From NCBI GenBank assembly GCA_902766265.1, contig CACXCY010000115.1, forward strand, positions 1-9,716: a DNA stretch of 9,716 nucleotides. Reading direction: 5' to 3'. A program made the position numbers and the translations under genes. This document shows, piece by piece, positions 6,460 through 9,716 of the stretch. Source of the DNA: an uncultured Bacteroidota bacterium (GTDB taxonomy: Bacteria; Bacteroidota; Bacteroidia; Bacteroidales; P3). Every line of letters begins with the position of its first letter. Position 1 is the first letter of the stretch. Under the pieces are notes generated by a model. The model was not told where the DNA came from. It ran no database searches and saw nothing but the letters and a program-made list of their open reading frames with translations.

Positions 6460-7487
6460 GGAAACATAGCGCCATATTATTGTTGCTATTATCAAGCATC
6501 ACCCTGCATGCTCAAAACACACCAAACGTGTTGTTTGTCGGTAACAGTTATATATACACCAACAACCTTCCTCAGATGGTATCCGACATCGCCACGAATA
6601 TGGGCGACCGTATGACATATAGTGCCAATACTCCGGGTGGATGCACATTCATGCAGCATTGCAGCAACCAATCTATGACGATGATACAACAAGGCTCTTG
6701 GGACATTGTCGTACTACAGGAACAAAGCCAACTTCCATCATTCCGCCAATGGGAAGTAGAACAACAATGCTTCCCCTATGCTCAACGCCTTGTTGATTCC
6801 ATATATGCCAATAATCCAAACGCAGAACCCATGTTCTATATGACCTGGGGGCGCAAATACGGCGATGCAGATAATGCCAGAATCTTTCCTGTATTAAGCA
6901 CCTACGAAGGTATGGATAGCATGCTGTACGAGCGCTACACCTATATGGCAGAGGCCTATCATGCTTCTTTATGCCCCGTAGGTCGTGTATGGCGACATCT
7001 GCGCACAAACCATCCAGAGATAGAACTATACGCATCCGATGGCAGCCACCCGTCGATGGCTGGCACCTACGCAGCAGCATGCTCGTTCTACGTGATGTTC
7101 TTCCATCGCGACCCAGACAGCATATCCTTCAGCGCCACACTTGATGAGCAGAAAGCACGAATCATACGAAATACAGTAAAGACTGTGGTGTTTGACAGCC
7201 TTGCTTTCTGGCGACACAACTACCCTCTATGTGGTATTGACACTCAGAAAAGACAAACCACACTAACATTCTACCCTAACCCAGCATCATCATTCCTCAC
7301 CGTAAAAACAGCCACCGAAATCCAATACTTCTCAATAGAATATATCAACGGGCGCACAATTTCAACCCAACACCCCAGCACAAAAGAATTCCAGATAGAC
7401 ATTCGTCAACTTCTCCCAGGAATATATGTAATAAAAGCCCTAACAAACACGGGAGTTATATCACGACCGTTCATCAAACAACCTTAA
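6456..7487 (+). CDS. Secreted SGNH/GDSL-type hydrolase with type IX secretion C-terminal domain
   Basis: This 343-residue exported hydrolase has three parts. Residues 1-19 are a signal peptide (MRKH, poly-Leu core, LHA before QN). Residues 24 to about 255 form an SGNH hydrolase domain, DUF4886-like by memory. The nucleophile block is VGNSYIY with Ser31, a Gly turn is at TPGGCTF (59-65), LQEQSQ (87-92) stands where the Asn block is expected, and SDGSHPS supplies the Asp195/His198 pair. Residues 267-343 form a type A T9SS sorting domain, starting FYPNPASSFLTV and ending with the PGIYVIKA..N.G.....F strand pattern. The product should cross the inner membrane by Sec and the outer membrane by the type IX system, ending on the surface or outside. 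The substrate is unknown; carbohydrate esters are common for the family. It is third in the operon, with an ATGA overlap with the WbqC gene. Confidence 0.9.
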   Translation: MRKHSAILLLLLSSITLHAQNTPNVLFVGNSYIYTNNLPQMVSDIATNMGDRMTYSANTPGGCTFMQHCSNQSMTMIQQGSWDIVVLQEQSQLPSFRQWEVEQQCFPYAQRLVDSIYANNPNAEPMFYMTWGRKYGDADNARIFPVLSTYEGMDSMLYERYTYMAEAYHASLCPVGRVWRHLRTNHPEIELYASDGSHPSMAGTYAAACSFYVMFFHRDPDSISFSATLDEQKARIIRNTVKTVVFDSLAFWRHNYPLCGIDTQKRQTTLTFYPNPASSFLTVKTATEIQYFSIEYINGRTISTQHPSTKEFQIDIRQLLPGIYVIKALTNTGVISRPFIKQP

Positions 7488-7495
7488 GATATTAT

Positions 7496-7535
7496 GATTA
7501 GCCCCCTTGTTTCACGCGAAACAAGGGGGCTAATC
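7496..7535. terminator. Perfect 18-bp hairpin between convergent genes, probable bidirectional terminator
   Basis: GATTAGCCCCCTTGTTTC (7496-7513) and its exact complement (7518-7535) enclose a 4-nt ACGC loop. The hairpin occupies most of the 54 bp between the stop of the SGNH hydrolase (7487) and the stop of mnmG (7542), so it can serve both. The T-tracts are imperfect: AATTTATT follows on the plus side and an AT-rich ATAATATCTT on the minus side. Its central 16 bp also resemble the ParB site parS (listed separately). Confidence 0.75.
7508..7523. promoter_or_regulatory. parS-like ParB-binding site candidate 1
   Basis: TGTTTCACGCGAAACA differs from the widely conserved bacterial parS, TGTTTCACGTGAAACA, at one base (position 10, T to C). 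It is the core of the 18-bp hairpin between the SGNH hydrolase gene and mnmG. Chromosomal parS sites cluster near the replication origin, and mnmG (gidA) is often origin-proximal, which fits. A second near-match lies 1.9 kb away, beyond the other end of mnmG. Binding is inferred, not shown; the hairpin alone could explain the symmetry. Confidence 0.45.
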
Positions 7536-7541
7536 AATTTA

Positions 7542-9419
7542 TTATCTGGCGAATGTAAGCAACAATACAGAGATATCCGCAGGGGAAATACCACTTATAC
7601 GCGACGCTTGGCCGATAGAGACCGGCCTGTATCGATTGAGTTTCTCTCTACACTCATAACTAATGGCCGTAAGACTAAAATAATCATAGTCGGCCGGCAA
7701 AGCAATATCCTCAAACTTCAATATACGGTTGGCAACATCCTGCTCCTTCTCAATATAACGCTGATATTTTATTGCCGTCTCAACATCCTGACATACTTCT
7801 TCGCGCAAATCATCCGGCAATCTCTTTGCCGCTTCGCCTACCAACGATGAGATCTGCATTATATCAGAAAGAGACAACTCCGGCCGTAACAAGAGCGATT
7901 CAATCTTTACCTTTTGCGAAAGTGCTGCGGATCCATGCTCCTCAAGCCATTGGTTTACCTCCGACGGAATCACAGATGTTCCTTCAATTACATCCGTAAA
8001 ATCTTTGGCCAACCGTTGTTTCTCCTCAACACGACGCATCCGCTCATCATCAGCCAATCCGATTGAATGGCCGAGAGGAGTTAGACGCTGGTCGGCATTA
8101 TCCTGGCGTAACAATATACGATACTCTGCACGTGATGTAAACATGCGATACGGCTCATCCACACCTTTGGTCACCAAATCGTCAATCAACACACCTATAT
8201 ATGCCTGAGAGCGACCGAGGATAAATGGGGCTTTTCCGCGAAGCTTAAGTGCTGCATTCACTCCTGCCATCAATCCCTGACAAGCAGCTTCCTCATAACC
8301 TGTCGTACCATTTATCTGACCTGCAAAATATAAGTTCTCAACACTCTTGGTCTCAAGCGTATAGAGCAATTGTGTGGGCGGAAAGTAGTCATATTCTATC
8401 GCATAGCCCGGTTTAAAAATGCTTGCGTGCTCTAACCCCTTGATAGTATGGAGTGCAGCGAGCTGCACATCCAATGGTAAGGAAGAGGAAAAACCGTTCA
8501 AATACCAGCTCTGAGAATGCCATCCTTCAGGCTCTACAAATAGCTGATGGTGCTCTTTATCAGCGAATCGCTCAATCTTATCTTCGATAGAAGGACAGTA
8601 GCGAGGGCCTCTCCCCTGGATGCGTCCCGTAAACATCGGCGAGCGAGAAAAACCAGTACGCAGGACATCATGCGTCCTGAGATTTGTATTCGCCAGATAA
8701 CATGACCTTTGCGTGGATAACGGCTTTGTATCGCCAAAAGAGAACTTGGCCGGACGTTCGTCACCGGGTTGCTCCACAAGTTGCGAGAAATCTATCGTGC
8801 GCCCATCGATACGAACCGGTGTGCCAGTCTTAAGACGCTGCACCTCGAAACCTAGGTCGCGCAACTGGTCACTCAATCCGATAGCGGGGGCCTCCCCTAC
8901 CCTACCTCCTTGCCAGGAGTCCTCACCAATATATATCTTGCCGTTGAGAAACGTTCCACTTGTGAGCACCATCGCAGAAGCTGGTATTGTATGTCCCATG
9001 CGAGTGGTGACTCCTGAAACTGACTTTCCGTTGAGTAACACTCCCACAACCTCATCTTGCCAAAGAGAGAGATTAGGTATAGACTCAAGCACTTGGCGCC
9101 AATTCTGAGAGAAAAGCATCCGATCGCACTGTGCCCTCGGACTCCACATAGCCGGACCTTTCGATAGGTTAAGCATGCGGAACTGAATAGCCGAGCGGTC
9201 CGTTACGATTCCCGACCATCCACCAAGGGCATCAATCTCGCGTACAATCTGACCCTTCGCCACACCGCCCATAGCAGGGTTGCACGACATCTGACAGATT
9301 GCATCAAGCATCTGTGTCACCAACAACACTCGTGCACCGAGACGCGCAGCTGCAGCTGCCGCTTCAGCACCAGCATGACCGGCACCAACAACTACTATAT
9401 CGAAAGGCTCAAATGTCAT
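7542..9419 (-). CDS. mnmG: tRNA uridine-5-carboxymethylaminomethyl modification enzyme MnmG (GidA)
   Basis: This 625-residue FAD protein of normal family length (about 620-630) works with the GTPase MnmE. The pair install the (carboxymethyl)aminomethyl group at C5 of wobble U34 in tRNAs including Lys(UUU), Glu, Gln and Arg, using methylene-tetrahydrofolate. The dinucleotide-binding GAGHAG is at 12-17. The hallmark SCNPAMGGVAKGQIVREIDA spans 45-64 with Cys46, and GPRYCPSIEDK at 271-281 carries Cys275; these correspond to the two important Cys (C47, C277) of E. coli MnmG. The FAGQINGTTGYEEA segment and the C-terminal GQASRISGISPADISVL, part of the MnmE/tRNA-contact region, are intact. The ATG at 9417-9419 lies 12 bp after the ybeY stop, so the two genes are probably cotranscribed. 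The hairpin at 7496-7535 follows it. Confidence 0.97.
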   Translation of the reverse strand: MTFEPFDIVVVGAGHAGAEAAAAAARLGARVLLVTQMLDAICQMSCNPAMGGVAKGQIVREIDALGGWSGIVTDRSAIQFRMLNLSKGPAMWSPRAQCDRMLFSQNWRQVLESIPNLSLWQDEVVGVLLNGKSVSGVTTRMGHTIPASAMVLTSGTFLNGKIYIGEDSWQGGRVGEAPAIGLSDQLRDLGFEVQRLKTGTPVRIDGRTIDFSQLVEQPGDERPAKFSFGDTKPLSTQRSCYLANTNLRTHDVLRTGFSRSPMFTGRIQGRGPRYCPSIEDKIERFADKEHHQLFVEPEGWHSQSWYLNGFSSSLPLDVQLAALHTIKGLEHASIFKPGYAIEYDYFPPTQLLYTLETKSVENLYFAGQINGTTGYEEAACQGLMAGVNAALKLRGKAPFILGRSQAYIGVLIDDLVTKGVDEPYRMFTSRAEYRILLRQDNADQRLTPLGHSIGLADDERMRRVEEKQRLAKDFTDVIEGTSVIPSEVNQWLEEHGSAALSQKVKIESLLLRPELSLSDIMQISSLVGEAAKRLPDDLREEVCQDVETAIKYQRYIEKEQDVANRILKFEDIALPADYDYFSLTAISYECREKLNRYRPVSIGQASRISGISPADISVLLLTFAR

Positions 9420-9431
9420 GCTCTATGATAT

Positions 9432-9716
9432 TTACATCGTATGTTCCGCGTGAAACAACTCGTCCCAAAGTGCCAATGCACTCTCTTCTTGACGACGCAT
9501 CTCCGCCGCCTCTTCCTCACTCTTATCGCCCTGTCCAAGGAGGTGGAGCACGCCGTGAATAATCACCCTGTGCAGCTCTTGCTCAAAAGGCACACCAAAT
9601 TTTGCGGCATTCTCCCCTACCATATCAGTACTAATCATAATATCACCCGAAATCAAACTTCCAGCCACATAGTCGAAAGTGATGATGTCGGTATAAGTGT
9701 CGTGGTCCAGGTATTG
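9432..9716 (-). CDS. ybeY: Endoribonuclease YbeY, C-terminal part (cut by window edge)
   Basis: The C-terminal 94 residues are visible, entering from the right edge in frame with QYLDHDTYTDIITFDY, a segment typical of YbeY. The metal motif follows as HGVLHLLGQGDKSEEEAAEMRRQE. YbeY is a zinc-dependent single-strand RNase needed for 16S rRNA 3'-end maturation and ribosome quality control. The usual motif is H-G-x-L-H-L-x-G-x-D-H; here the first two His are present and the third ligand position reads as Asp-Lys, a variant I associate with Bacteroidota. The stop is at 9432-9434, 12 bp before mnmG. The last codons (FHAEH) coincide with the second parS-like site. The start lies beyond the window, so the missing N-terminus is not a truncation. 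Confidence 0.93.
   Translation of the reverse strand, partial: QYLDHDTYTDIITFDYVAGSLISGDIMISTDMVGENAAKFGVPFEQELHRVIIHGVLHLLGQGDKSEEEAAEMRRQEESALALWDELFHAEHTM
9442..9457. promoter_or_regulatory. parS-like ParB-binding site candidate 2
   Basis: TGTTCCGCGTGAAACA reads TGTTTCACGCGGAACA on the minus strand. It differs from the conserved parS at two positions (one if position 5 is allowed to vary, as in TGTTNCACGTGAAACA). It differs from candidate 1 at a single base, and both share TGTTTCACGCG. It lies within the last codons of ybeY, 23 bp upstream of the mnmG start codon. Coding constraint on the ybeY tail is the main alternative explanation. Confidence 0.35.

Noticed and set aside
7494..7850. 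118-codon forward frame starting in the intergenic hairpin
   Set aside because: It begins within the terminator stem and is antisense to the C-terminal part of MnmG; the protein has no domain-like features.
8713..9108. 131-codon forward frame inside mnmG
   Set aside because: It is fully antisense to highly conserved MnmG sequence, has no recognisable domain, and has no promoter.
1..9716. CRISPR array, insertion sequence, prophage or defence island
   Set aside because: No direct-repeat arrays, transposase, integrase or terminal inverted repeats were seen; gene content is core housekeeping plus envelope functions.

Overview
The window looks like ordinary, gene-dense chromosome from a member of the Bacteroidota, most likely Bacteroidales. 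Four things support this. Two promoters fit the Bacteroidota sigma-ABfrA pattern (TTTG, 19 bp, TAnnTTTG). Start codons lack Shine-Dalgarno sequences. One gene has a C-terminal type IX secretion (T9SS) sorting domain. The YbeY, MnmG and U32 proteins have Bacteroidota-type motifs. I see no prophage, transposon, CRISPR array or recognisable defence system.

Layout from left to right. A possible C-terminal gene tail (to 92) is followed by a hairpin and a clear promoter (187-217) driving tRNA-Lys(UUU) (255-330). The tRNA terminator (334-368) ends two bases before the start codon of a secreted TPR protein. That gene overlaps rsmA (ATGA junction), which overlaps a six-helix MntP-like membrane protein. 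Converging on this run, with only 3 bp between stop codons, is a minus-strand RlhA-type U32 gene (3531-5354). From the 95-bp divergent region, a consensus promoter (5400-5430) reads rightward into a three-gene, translationally coupled operon: an acidic protein with an apparent internal duplication, a WbqC-family protein, and a secreted SGNH hydrolase with a T9SS tail. A perfect 18-bp hairpin with a parS-like core separates it from the minus-strand mnmG. Upstream of mnmG, 12 bp away, is the 3' part of ybeY, cut by the window edge.

Theme. Much of the window concerns RNA maturation. RsmA dimethylates 16S rRNA, RlhA-type proteins hydroxylate 23S rRNA, YbeY trims 16S rRNA, and MnmG modifies U34 of tRNAs including tRNA-Lys(UUU), which is itself encoded here. 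The TPR protein and the T9SS esterase are envelope or secreted functions.

The most interesting signals are two near-matches to the ParB site parS bracketing mnmG, an MntP-like protein whose two signature aspartates appear to be asparagines, the tRNA terminator that occupies the TPR gene's leader, and the internally duplicated small protein. None of these proves a new system.
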